Source: Ruminococcaceae bacterium OttesenSCG-928-I18 (GTDB taxonomy: Bacteria > Bacillota > Clostridia > Oscillospirales > Ruminococcaceae). From it: a stretch of 64,000 bases of DNA. Positions 44,499 to 52,493 of the stretch are shown in pieces. A model generated the notes under the pieces. It was not told where the DNA came from. It searched no databases and saw nothing but the letters and a program-made list of their open reading frames with translations. The stretch spans positions 1 through 64,000 of the forward strand of contig JAJDHT010000002.1 of NCBI GenBank assembly GCA_030266325.1, written 5' to 3'. The position numbers and the translations under genes were made by a program. Within the stretch, counting starts at the first letter, position 1. Every line of letters starts with the position of its first letter.

Positions 44499-44649
44499 AG
44501 GAATGAAATGCCAAGACGCTATTTTTGGAAAAGAAACTGTCTCCAAGATACCATGCGGGGCCCCTCGCGTCAAGCGGGCGCAGAAAGGCGGGAGCGCACC
44601 CCTCGCGTTGCTTGTCGGGTGGGTTTCCTGTGCCCTGCCCGGAAAGGCT

Positions 44650-44692
44650 GCAAAAAAAATGTGGGAGCGCACCGCAAACGGTGCGCTCCCCG
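44650..44692 (-). terminator. Terminator of the flagellin gene
   Basis: GGGAGCGCACCG / CGGTGCGCTCCC forms a 12-bp stem with a short loop, followed on the minus strand by ACATTTTTTTT. Confidence 0.85.
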
Positions 44693-44747
44693 GAGGCAAA
44701 AAATGGCAACACAAACTTGAGAGGCAACCAGGTTTGTGTATAATTCT

Positions 44748-45584
44748 TTACATGCGCAGCAGTTCCAAGATGCGCGCCTGCTGCTGAATCGCATGCGCCA
44801 TCATGGCCTGCGCGGCCTGATGCAGAAGGTCGGCTCTGGCAAAGCGCATGGTCTCCCGCGCCACGTCTACATCGCGGATACGGCTTTCGGCGTCGGTGAG
44901 GTTTTCCTCGTAGACACCGAGGTTCCGCACGACACTCTCGAGCCGGTTCACCTGCGCGCCTATCGTGGCTCGCGCTTCACTCACCCGCTCGATCGCCGCG
45001 TTGACCGGGTCGATCATGTTTTGGGCCGATTCCTGGGTCGTGACGTCGAAGTTGTCGAGGTCCAGGTCCTCGATGATCGCCGCGAGATTGGGCATCTTGA
45101 GCCGCAGTTGGTCGTAGGCATTGCCGCTTGTTCCAATTTGCAGCGTGAGCTCACTGTAATCCTCGTTGCCGTCGAGCAGTGGGATCCCGTTGAAATTGGT
45201 GGCGCTGGCGGTCCGCCGCAGCTCTGCGATGATCTCGTCGGCCTCCCTTTGTAAATGGCCGCGCTGCTCTTCTGTCGTGGTGCCTGTGGCGGCCCGGTCG
45301 GCGATGTCCACCAGGCGGTTGAGCATGGTGTGCACCTCAATCAGGCTGCCCTCGGCCGTGTCGAGCATGTCCATACCGGCCAACGCATTGTTCTGGGCCT
45401 GTTGCAAGCCGGTAATTTCCGCCCGCATGCGCTCAGAAATACCCAGCCCCGCCGGATCGTCGGCGGCTGAGTTGATTCGGTAGCCGCTGGAGAGCCGTTC
45501 CAGCGACTGTGACATCTCTTTTTCATGCATGCCCATTTGCCGAGCCGCAAACATGGCATTGTAGTTGCTGTGGATACTAGACAT
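44748..45584 (-). CDS. Flagellin (short, D0-D1 only)
   Basis: A 278-aa flagellin. The conserved N-terminal D0/D1 region includes QSLERLSSGYRINSAADDPAGLGIS and the C-terminal region ends AQAMMAHAIQQQARILELL. The variable outer domains D2/D3 are almost absent, giving a minimal filament subunit. The ATG at 45584 is chosen over two upstream in-frame codons by spacing from GCGAGGGATGG and by family starts. It stands alone, far from the che cluster, with its own terminator and a possible sigma-D promoter. Confidence 0.95.
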   Translation of the reverse strand: MSSIHSNYNAMFAARQMGMHEKEMSQSLERLSSGYRINSAADDPAGLGISERMRAEITGLQQAQNNALAGMDMLDTAEGSLIEVHTMLNRLVDIADRAATGTTTEEQRGHLQREADEIIAELRRTASATNFNGIPLLDGNEDYSELTLQIGTSGNAYDQLRLKMPNLAAIIEDLDLDNFDVTTQESAQNMIDPVNAAIERVSEARATIGAQVNRLESVVRNLGVYEENLTDAESRIRDVDVARETMRFARADLLHQAAQAMMAHAIQQQARILELLRM

Positions 45585-45651
45585 TTTTTCCATCCCTCGC
45601 TGCTTTCGAATTTCCGTCCCTGGTCTATTCAAAGCAACCCCTGTATTGATA

Positions 45652-45678
45652 CAGTCGGAAAAAAGGCCCGAATCTTTA
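45652..45678 (-). promoter_or_regulatory. Candidate sigma-D (flagellar) promoter of the flagellin gene
   Basis: On the minus strand TAAA is followed after 15 bp by TCCGACTG, resembling TAAA-N15-GCCGATAA. Position and spacing are right, but the -10 match is partial. Confidence 0.45.
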
Positions 45679-45806
45679 GAAGAATACCGGGCAAAGCCCC
45701 CTTTTTGTGATTCCGCACAAAAAGCGGCGATATTTTTGTGGATCCTGCGTGGGTCATTTCTTTAAATAATCTGCTTGACTTTGTCCCGGAAAATATGGTA
45801 TTTATT

Positions 45807-45836
45807 GTTAAGTAAATATAATTAAATAAACTTAAC
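45807..45836. promoter_or_regulatory. Candidate MarR operator
   Basis: GTTAAGT and ACTTAAC form a 7-bp inverted repeat around an A+T-rich centre, about 20 bp before the MarR-family start and just downstream of TTGACT (45775). Suits autorepression of the MarR-MATE operon. Confidence 0.65.
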
Positions 45837-45856
45837 TAAATAGAGGGAGGATAAAA

Positions 45857-46291
45857 ATGGACCTGGAGAAGGAGCTGGATCGGTTTTACTATCACCAGAC
45901 GGTCAATGAACTTCGCTTAATCAACGAGTCGGGCCTCTACCCCGGTGTCAGTTATACCAGTTTTCTGTATCTCAATCTGATCGCATATCGCAAAGAGTGT
46001 ACGGTCAGTTATTTGTCGAAGGTCCTGCATGTGTCCATGCCCGCCGTAACGGCCAAGGTGAACGAACTGCAGCGGCAGGGGTACGTGCAAAAAACGCGCA
46101 GCGAAAAGGACAAACGGGTCTACTATCTCCAATTGAGCTCCACGCTTTCGCGGGATTTCCGCGTCTATGACGAGCCCTATACACGGGCCGTGCAAAAGGT
46201 AAAGCAGAGGTATTCGAAGGCGGAGATCGACACCTTTTGCGCCATGCTGAAAACGTTCAGCGATACCTATCAAAAGGAAGATAAGGCATGA
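45857..46291 (+). CDS. MarR-family transcriptional regulator
   Basis: A 144-aa winged-helix regulator: dimerisation helices at both ends and a central wHTH (CTVSYLSKVLHVSMPAVTAKVNELQRQGYVQKTRSEKDKRVYYL) with the typical DKR-type wing. MarR proteins usually repress a neighbouring efflux gene until a ligand binds. Here the stop codon overlaps the start of a MATE pump (ATGA), and an inverted repeat lies in front. ATG start behind GAGGGAGG. Confidence 0.92.
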   Translation: MDLEKELDRFYYHQTVNELRLINESGLYPGVSYTSFLYLNLIAYRKECTVSYLSKVLHVSMPAVTAKVNELQRQGYVQKTRSEKDKRVYYLQLSSTLSRDFRVYDEPYTRAVQKVKQRYSKAEIDTFCAMLKTFSDTYQKEDKA

Positions 46292-47619
46292 AAAACTCAC
46301 TTGCACGCAATTTTAATCTTCGTTCACTCTTGTTTTTTGCCCTGCCCACCATTGTGATGATGGTGTTTATGTCGCTGTACACCATGGTGGACGGCGTCTT
46401 TGTCTCCCGCTTTGTCGGTACCGATGCACTTTCCGCGGTGAACATTGTCTTTCCGCTGGTCAGCGTGGTCATCGCCGTGGGTATCATGCTCGCCACGGGC
46501 GCCAGCGCCATTTTGGCCAAGGAGATGGGGCAGGGGCAGGACACACTTTCCAGAAAACACTTTTCCTTCATCATTCTCGTGGGGCTGGTATTGGGTTTGC
46601 TCATCAGTGTGGCCGGGTTTTTGTTCCTGCCCGAGATGCTTTTGTTGCTGGGTGCCAATGAGGTGCTCTATACCCTTTGCCACGAATACACCTGGGTGTT
46701 GCTCTGGTTTGTGCCGATGGCTGTTTTGCAGATGTTGTTTCAAACGCTGTTTGTCACGGCCGGCAGGCCGGGTCTTGGGCTCATCGTCACCGTGGCCGGC
46801 GGGGTGGCCAACATCGTGCTCGACTATGTCTTCATCGTGCCCATGGGTATGGGCATCTCCGGCGCCGCCCTCGCAACGGGCATAGGGTACAGTATCCCGG
46901 CCGTGTTTGGCGTTTTCTACTTCGCTCTGAACCGAAAAGGGACCCTCTATTTCGTGAAACCCGTCTTCGACGGGAAGATGCTGTTGAAGAGCTGCACAAA
47001 CGGTTCCTCAGAGATGGTGACAAACCTCTCCACCGCGGTCACCACCTATCTTTTCAATATCCTGATGCTGCGGTATGTGGGGGAAGACGGTGTGGCGGCC
47101 ATCACCATCGTACTCTATGCCCAATATTTGCTCACAGCCGTGTTTCTGGGGTATTCCACAGGCATCGCCCCCGTGGTGAGCTACAATTTCGGCAGCAGAA
47201 ATACCAACCAGCTCAAAAAAGTTTTCAAGATCAGCCTGCTCTTTATCGGGGTGGTTTCGCTGCTCACCTTTGCAATGGCCCATCTCTTTTCCCGGGTGAT
47301 CACCGGGGTCTTTACCCCACCGGGCACGGCCGTTTTCGAGCTCACGATCTCAGGGTTTCACATATTTGCGTTTGCCTTTTTGTTTATGGGCGTCAATATT
47401 TTTGCCTCGGCGCTGTTCACGGCCCTCTCGAATGGAAAGGTATCGGCCCTGTTGTCCTTTGTGCGCACCTTTGTGTTCATCGTGGCGGCTTTGCTGCTTC
47501 TGCCCCAGGTCATTGGCCTGACGGGCATCTGGCTGGCCATACCTCTCGCAGAGGGCCTGGGGTTGTTTTTCTCCCTCGTCTTTCTCGGCAAAAAGCGGAA
47601 GGGATACGGCTACGCGTAA
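46288..47619 (+). CDS. MATE-family multidrug efflux protein
   Basis: A 443-aa, 12-helix MATE transporter of the NorM/DinF-related prokaryotic type (FALPTIVMMVFMSLYTMVDGVF near the N-terminus; YFAIGxG-type linker region around the middle GMGISGAALATGIGYSIPA). It exports cationic drugs or metabolites in exchange for Na+ or H+. Translationally coupled to the MarR gene by a four-base overlap, so the MarR protein is its probable regulator. Confidence 0.93.
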   Translation: MKNSLARNFNLRSLLFFALPTIVMMVFMSLYTMVDGVFVSRFVGTDALSAVNIVFPLVSVVIAVGIMLATGASAILAKEMGQGQDTLSRKHFSFIILVGLVLGLLISVAGFLFLPEMLLLLGANEVLYTLCHEYTWVLLWFVPMAVLQMLFQTLFVTAGRPGLGLIVTVAGGVANIVLDYVFIVPMGMGISGAALATGIGYSIPAVFGVFYFALNRKGTLYFVKPVFDGKMLLKSCTNGSSEMVTNLSTAVTTYLFNILMLRYVGEDGVAAITIVLYAQYLLTAVFLGYSTGIAPVVSYNFGSRNTNQLKKVFKISLLFIGVVSLLTFAMAHLFSRVITGVFTPPGTAVFELTISGFHIFAFAFLFMGVNIFASALFTALSNGKVSALLSFVRTFVFIVAALLLLPQVIGLTGIWLAIPLAEGLGLFFSLVFLGKKRKGYGYA

Positions 47620-47798
47620 AGTGAAAAACCCATGTTTTGCAGTGGACCCCGTTTATGCGCTATAATAGTCCTTGAGTCTCACGCTACGGTTCCTTTTTCA
47701 TTCTCTATGGGTAGGGGTGAGCACAGCGGCAATACAGGAATCCCCTGTGATTCTACGGGGGTGCCCTTCATTTTTTATGTGAAAAGGACGGTGGCAGA
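47620..47798. other. Intergenic region before the ABC exporter operon
   Basis: 179 bp holding a TATAAT hexamer near 47660 without a good -35, followed by GC-rich inverted segments (CCCCTGTGATTCTACGGGGG) ending CCCTTCATT. The last part resembles the 3' end of the 95-bp palindromic repeat and may be a decayed copy. Confidence 0.35.
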
Positions 47799-48506
47799 AT
47801 GATCGAGGTACGCAACCTGACAAAACGATATGGAAAACTGACGGCGAATCAGGACATCACCCTGACGGTTTATCCGGGGGAGCTGACCGTTTTACTCGGG
47901 CCCAATGGGGCGGGAAAGTCCACGCTGATCAAATCCATCTGTGGCCTGCTCCGCTTTGAGGGTTCTATAACGGTCGATGGGCACGACAACCACAGCGCAC
48001 AGGCCAAGAGGCTTCTCGGCTATATCCCGGAGATGCCCGCGCTTTACCCCATGCTGACGGTGCGCGAGCACCTCGAGTTTGTGGCGCGTGCCTACAAGAT
48101 GCACGATTGGGAGCCGTGGGCGCAGCAGCTCATGGCTCGCTTCGAGTTGGACGACAAGCAAAACAAACTGGGCAAAGAACTCTCCAAGGGTATGCAGCAG
48201 AAGGTGAGCATCTGCTGCGCCGTGCTCACCCACCCGAAAGCGGTCATTTTTGACGAACCTTTGGTCGGCCTTGACCCCCATGCGATCCGCGAGTTAAAAA
48301 ATCTGATTGCCGAACTGAAAAAAGAGGGGTGCGCCATGGTGATCAGCACCCACATGATTGAGAGCGTGGAAGAAAACTGGGACACCACCTGTATCATGAC
48401 AAAAGGGACCATTGCCCGCACCTGCCGCAGGGAGGAACTGACCGGGGGAAGCGATTTGGAAGACCTGTATTTCTCCATCACCGAGGGGAGGGAAATGGCC
48501 GAGTGA
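47799..48506 (+). CDS. ABC transporter ATP-binding protein
   Basis: A 235-aa ABC ATPase: Walker A LGPNGAGKST, Q-loop in GYIPEMPALYP, signature LSKGMQQKV (a variant of LSGGQ common in drug and antibiotic exporters), Walker B KAVIFDEPLVGLDP and H-loop STHM. It pairs with the permease that follows, whose GTG overlaps its stop. Likely powers export across the membrane, substrate unknown. Confidence 0.94.
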   Translation: MIEVRNLTKRYGKLTANQDITLTVYPGELTVLLGPNGAGKSTLIKSICGLLRFEGSITVDGHDNHSAQAKRLLGYIPEMPALYPMLTVREHLEFVARAYKMHDWEPWAQQLMARFELDDKQNKLGKELSKGMQQKVSICCAVLTHPKAVIFDEPLVGLDPHAIRELKNLIAELKKEGCAMVISTHMIESVEENWDTTCIMTKGTIARTCRREELTGGSDLEDLYFSITEGREMAE

Positions 48507-50092
48507 ATAGCCTTGTCTATCTAGTTTTGGTCAGCGCCAAAAACAGCCTGAAAGAGCTTTTGCACAAACCCGGAAAGCTTATCTTATACCTCTTGCTCGC
48601 GGCCATCATCATCGGACTGATCCTGCTTACCCTGTTTACCTCCGAGATTTCCACGGAACGTTTGCCCCTGTTTTGGCTGCAGGGCATCTATTTTGCCTTT
48701 GTCGTTCTGTTTCTTGTCATCACCATACAAAAGGGCCTCACCTCGGGGGATGTCATCTTCGACATGAGTGATGTGAACCTACTGTTTGTCTCCCCGGTCA
48801 ATCCCAGGGCCATCCTGCTGTATGGGATCATCCGCCTCGCCAAGGTTTCGTTTTGGGCCGGTTTCTTCATCCTGTTTCAAAGCAGTTCCCTTTCCAATTT
48901 TGGGGTGGATTTTGGCGGCCTGCTGGTCTTGTTTTTCCTCTTTATCCTCAGTATGGTGGTGCAGTCCATCCTCTCTTTGGTGATCTACAGCGTCACAAAT
49001 GGCAACCCGAAGCGTAAACTCTGGGTAAAAGTCATCACGGTTTTGGTGTTTGTTCCCATGGTGGCCTTTTTTGCCGTACAGTTTCTGCAGACGCAGGACC
49101 CCATGGCGGCACTTGCCCAAACCATCACCTCGCCCTTCCTCTGCGCCGTTCCCATTGCGGGCTGGACCGCGGCCAGCGCCATCGCCCTGCTGGGAGGGCA
49201 CTACCTGGCCGGGGCCCTGTGGCTGGGGCTGCTTGTTCTGGGCGGGGGCGTGATGGTGGCCTATATTATGCTGAGCAAGGTGGATTACTACGAAGACGTG
49301 CTGGTGGCAACCGAGACCGCTTTTGAAAAAAAGCGCGCCGCACAAGAGGGCGATGTGAACGCCGCGAGCGCCAGCCCTGCCAAAGTCCGGGTGACAAAAA
49401 CCGGTGTGGGAGGGTTTGGGGCCTCCGCCCTGTTTTATAAACACCTGCGCGAGACCTTCCGCCAAAACCGCTTTGGTTTTTTTGGGATTTACACCCTGAT
49501 CACCTTCGTCTGCATCTTGGCCGCGTCCCTGTTTATGCGCGGGTTTATCGACGTGGTGGTCATCTTGCAGGTGCTGATGTGGATGCAGATTTTTATGATC
49601 GGCAACGGGCGCGGGCTGAAAGAGCTGTATGTTCACTATATTTATCTCATCCCGGAATCCCCCTTTAAAAAGGTACTCTGGAGCAATCTCGAACTGGTCT
49701 TTAAGACGCTGATTGAGAGCGTGCTTTTTCTGGGCATACCGGGCATCATCCTGGGGGGCAACTTTCTCGTCGCTCTGGCCTCGATGGCAACCTATACCCT
49801 GTTTTCCCTTCTGCTGCTCGGAATCAACTACCTGTCCATGCGGTGGACAGGGGCGAACATCTCCCAGGGCATTTTGCTGTTTTTCTATTTCCTGGCCGTC
49901 GTGCTCCTCATGCTGCCCGGCCTGGTTCCCGCTTTGGTGGTCGGCTTTAGTGTTGGCGGGGTGGTGGGAACGCTTCTGGCGCTTGCCATCCTCTCAGGCT
50001 GGGAGCTGCTCGCCGCCCTGCTCTGTTTTGCCCTGTCGAAGGATGTGCTGCACAATTGCGATATGCCAAGCACCAAACCCACGGGTAAGTGA
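48503..50092 (+). CDS. ABC exporter permease (putative ABC exporter family)
   Basis: A 529-aa integral membrane protein with about 12 helices in two halves, joined near residues 255-310 by a charged Ala-rich loop (EKKRAAQEGDVNAASASPAK). It resembles the large putative ABC exporter permeases of Firmicutes that partner with a single ATPase. GTG start overlapping the ATPase stop shows tight coupling. Substrate unknown; there is no neighbouring peptide, immunity or two-component gene to suggest one. Confidence 0.85.
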   Translation: MNSLVYLVLVSAKNSLKELLHKPGKLILYLLLAAIIIGLILLTLFTSEISTERLPLFWLQGIYFAFVVLFLVITIQKGLTSGDVIFDMSDVNLLFVSPVNPRAILLYGIIRLAKVSFWAGFFILFQSSSLSNFGVDFGGLLVLFFLFILSMVVQSILSLVIYSVTNGNPKRKLWVKVITVLVFVPMVAFFAVQFLQTQDPMAALAQTITSPFLCAVPIAGWTAASAIALLGGHYLAGALWLGLLVLGGGVMVAYIMLSKVDYYEDVLVATETAFEKKRAAQEGDVNAASASPAKVRVTKTGVGGFGASALFYKHLRETFRQNRFGFFGIYTLITFVCILAASLFMRGFIDVVVILQVLMWMQIFMIGNGRGLKELYVHYIYLIPESPFKKVLWSNLELVFKTLIESVLFLGIPGIILGGNFLVALASMATYTLFSLLLLGINYLSMRWTGANISQGILLFFYFLAVVLLMLPGLVPALVVGFSVGGVVGTLLALAILSGWELLAALLCFALSKDVLHNCDMPSTKPTGK

Positions 50093-50110
50093 GCCTGCAA
50101 GGGGAAGGCA

Positions 50111-50168
50111 GCGGGGGAGGACACGAAAGCCTTTCGTATTTCAGTAAAAGCGTACTTGGGACATGCCC
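50111..50168. repeat. Half copy of the MITE-like repeat
   Basis: GCGGGGGAGGACACGAAAGC through ACTTGGGACATGCCC matches the right half of the copy at 56568. The left half is lost. Confidence 0.6.
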
Positions 50169-50231
50169 AGGCGGCGGTGCCGGTTTGGCGTTTCGAAAAG
50201 CCACAGTCAACTTAGCAGACAGGAGAGTTTT

Positions 50232-51719
50232 ATGCAACTTGAGGATTTTATGGCACTGCAAAACGGGAGTGACGTGCGCGGCGTAGCGCTGCAAGTTCCC
50301 GAGGGACTCGAAGTGACCCTCAGCGGCGAAAGCGTCAACCGCATTGCCGGTGCCTTTGTGCAGTGGCTGGCCTCCTGTTGCAACAAACCTGTGGACAGCT
50401 TGCGGGTGGGCGTAGGGCACGATTCCCGCGTCACGGCACAGGCGCTGACACAGCAGATTGCCGACGGGCTTGCGGGTGCGGGCGCAAGCTGTTTTGCCTG
50501 CGGCCTCGCCTCCACGCCGGCCATGTATATGGGCACCCGCTTTTCGCAGACCGCTTTTGACGGTGCCATCATGGTCACCGCAAGCCATCTGCCGATGGAG
50601 CGCAACGGCATGAAGTTTTTTACGAAAGAGGGGGGTCTCGACAAACCCGATATCACATGGATTTTGCAGAAGGCATCGCAGATATCGCTCAGCACCGTAG
50701 AAGCAGACCCCGCCCCTTCGGAATTGATGCCCCTGTATACGGCTTACCTGCGTGAAAAGATTGCAGAAGGTGTAGGCCTTCAGCCCTTGCCTCTTGCGGG
50801 GCTGCATGTTGTGGTGGACGCCGGCAACGGCGCCGGAGGTTTTTTCGTACACGACGTGCTGGAGCCTTTGGGGGCCATCTGTACCGGCAGCCAGTACCTG
50901 GAGCCGGATGGCCGTTTCCCAAACCACAGCCCCAACCCGGAAAACCAGCCGGCAATGCAGGCGCTTAGCGCGGCGGTGCTGCAGAATCAGGCCCACTTGG
51001 GCTTTATGTTCGACACCGACGTGGACCGCATGGCGGCGGTTTTAGCAGACGGTCAGTCTGTTGGCCGGGACGCCGCTATCGCCATGCTGGCGGCCATCCT
51101 GGCACCGGAGTATCCCGGGGCCACAATCGTGACCGACTCTGTCACTTCGGACAGGCTGACAGAGTTTCTGTCTGCTCTGGGGCTGGTGCACCACTGTCAT
51201 AAACGGGGGTATCGGAATGTGATCAACGAGGCAAAACGGCTGAATGCCGAGGGGGTTACGGCTCCACTGGCCATCGAGACCTCAGGCCACGGAGCCCTGA
51301 TAGAAAATTACTTTCTTGACGACGGCGCCTACCTGGCCGTTAAAATGCTTGTGGCCGCCGCCAAGGCCCAGCGGCAGGGAAAGAGCCTCGGCACGCTGAT
51401 TGCCGCATTGCCGCAGGCCGGGCATGCCGTGGAGCGGCGCATCCCCATTGCAGGAGAAGATTTTGCCGCCTATGGTGCCGAGGTGCTGCAGGCGTTCCGG
51501 CAACGGGCGGTACAGGCGGGTATCCGGGTGGTCGATTCTTACGAAGGGGTGCGGCTGCAATGGCCTGGCCGGGGCTGGGCGCTGCTGCGTCTCAGCCTCC
51601 ACGAGCCCTTGTTGCCGCTGAATGTTGAAACAAAGCAGCCCGACGGTTGCGTGGAATTACTGGAAGAAATTGCCGGTTTACTGGCCGGATTTGACAGGCT
51701 GGATCTGCGTGGATTATGA
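50232..51719 (+). CDS. Phosphomannomutase/phosphoglucomutase family protein
   Basis: A 495-aa alpha-D-phosphohexomutase. Motifs in order: VRGVALQVPEG (start), the catalytic phosphoserine loop MVTASHLPMERNGMKFF (TASHxP), the metal-binding FDTDVDRMA, the sugar-binding region ETSGHGALIENYFLDDGAYLAV, and a C-terminal phosphate-binding domain. It interconverts hexose 1- and 6-phosphates for polysaccharide or glycolipid synthesis. The ATG at 50232 follows AGGAGAG. The acting sugar (mannose, glucose or a relative) is not determinable. Confidence 0.93.
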   Translation: MQLEDFMALQNGSDVRGVALQVPEGLEVTLSGESVNRIAGAFVQWLASCCNKPVDSLRVGVGHDSRVTAQALTQQIADGLAGAGASCFACGLASTPAMYMGTRFSQTAFDGAIMVTASHLPMERNGMKFFTKEGGLDKPDITWILQKASQISLSTVEADPAPSELMPLYTAYLREKIAEGVGLQPLPLAGLHVVVDAGNGAGGFFVHDVLEPLGAICTGSQYLEPDGRFPNHSPNPENQPAMQALSAAVLQNQAHLGFMFDTDVDRMAAVLADGQSVGRDAAIAMLAAILAPEYPGATIVTDSVTSDRLTEFLSALGLVHHCHKRGYRNVINEAKRLNAEGVTAPLAIETSGHGALIENYFLDDGAYLAVKMLVAAAKAQRQGKSLGTLIAALPQAGHAVERRIPIAGEDFAAYGAEVLQAFRQRAVQAGIRVVDSYEGVRLQWPGRGWALLRLSLHEPLLPLNVETKQPDGCVELLEEIAGLLAGFDRLDLRGL

Positions 51720-51756
51720 GACATTTTTTCTATCATTGGCCTCAGTAAAGCTTTAA

Positions 51757-51921
51757 AAACAAAAGACAAAAGGTAAGTACAGGCGCTTTTTCCCCAAGGG
51801 AATGCTCTGCGATGTAAAAAGCTCCGCAAAACTTTCCACTGAAACGGCATAAACATGCCGTTTCGAGAGGGGGTCAAGGGGACGCGTCCCCTTGCGGGTG
51901 CATGAGGGCAGAGCCCTCATG
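51757..51921. repeat. CAAGGGGAC-type repeat, copy 2 (long)
   Basis: About 165 bp closely related to 59013-59178. Shared parts, in order: AGACAAAAG, GCTTT-CCCC, AAAGCTCC, CCACTGAAACGGCAT, the TGCCGTTTC hairpin, GTCAAGGGGACGCGTCCCC and the GAGGGCAGAGCCCTC palindrome. Confidence 0.8.
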
Positions 51922-51930
51922 GTCTATAGC

Positions 51931-52078
51931 TGGCGCCGCTAGCCGGGCCATTGGGTCGTTCCAAATGTCGGTTGGTACAAAGCGCCGCCTTATGAATAAT
52001 GCCATCTCGCCCAGCTCGTCTGTCGGCAAATCCGTCTTTACGACACGAAAAAAGAGCCTGTTGGCTCTTTTTTGGTGC
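51931..52078. repeat. tRNA-Leu-linked direct repeat, unit 1
   Basis: About 147 bp nearly identical to 52188-52334. Each unit starts with GCCGCTAGCCGG, the 3' end of tRNA-Leu read on the plus strand, and ends with a terminator hairpin AAAAAAGAGCC / GGCTCTTTTTT. Confidence 0.85.
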
Positions 52079-52138
52079 ACCACGCGAGCTGAAATCCGAA
52101 CCGTGCTCATTGTGCGGTGCCCCATGCATTCCATCTGT

Positions 52139-52175
52139 CAAAAAATGTCCCGGCTTGCGCCGAAACATTTTTTGA
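52139..52175. terminator. Inverted repeat between the two direct-repeat units
   Basis: TCAAAAAATGT and ACATTTTTTGA pair around a GC-rich loop containing GGCTTGCGCC. It may act as a terminator on either strand or be an element end. Confidence 0.55.
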
Positions 52176-52187
52176 CGATTCATTGGA

Positions 52188-52334
52188 TGGTGCCGCTAGC
52201 CGGGCCATTGGGTCGTTCCAAATGTCGGTTGGTACAAAGCGCCGCCTTATGAATAATGCCATCTCGCCCAGCTCGTCTGTCGGCAAATCCGTCTTTACGA
52301 CACGAAAAAAGAGCCTGTTGGCTCTTTTTTGGTG
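52188..52334. repeat. tRNA-Leu-linked direct repeat, unit 2
   Basis: Second copy of the unit at 51931, directly abutting the true tRNA-Leu gene. Its hairpin AAAAAAGAGCC / GGCTCTTTTTT is the natural terminator of the tRNA transcript on the minus strand. Confidence 0.85.
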
Positions 52335-52417
52335 CCGCTAGCCGGATTTGAACCGGCACGGCTGTTAGGCCGGGGGATTTTAAGTCCCATGTGTCTGCCA
52401 ATTCCACCATAGCGGCA
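52333..52417 (-). tRNA. tRNA-Leu (UAA anticodon)
   Basis: An 85-nt class II tRNA on the minus strand. The acceptor stem is TGCCGCT / AGCGGCA, the D arm has GGTGGAATTGGCAGAC, the anticodon loop CTTAAAA has TAA, the long variable arm is CCCCGGCCTAACAGCCG, and the T arm is GCCGGTTCAAATCCGGC. Copies of its 3' end recur at 51934 and 52190, signs of repeated integration or duplication. Confidence 0.95.
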
Positions 52418-52493
52418 TATGCTTTTTTACACAGGTAAATCATACACAAAGGGACTGGTTCTGTCAATTAGGTGCGCAGGCCCTGTCGATCCC

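Larger units (their letters stand above)
44333..44747. other. Repeat-bearing gap between nhaC and the flagellin gene
   Basis: 415 bp without a supported gene. It holds a copy of the 95-bp palindromic repeat (44404-44498) and the flagellin terminator (44650-44692). The small open frames in it are repeat-derived. Confidence 0.6.

Noticed and set aside
44415-44787. Short frames on both strands between nhaC and flagellin
   Set aside because: They consist of translated palindromic repeat and terminator DNA.
51902-52467. Several 70-115-codon frames in the tRNA-Leu repeat region
   Set aside because: They arise from the duplicated tRNA flank and terminators; identical peptide stretches come from the DNA duplication, not from a protein family.
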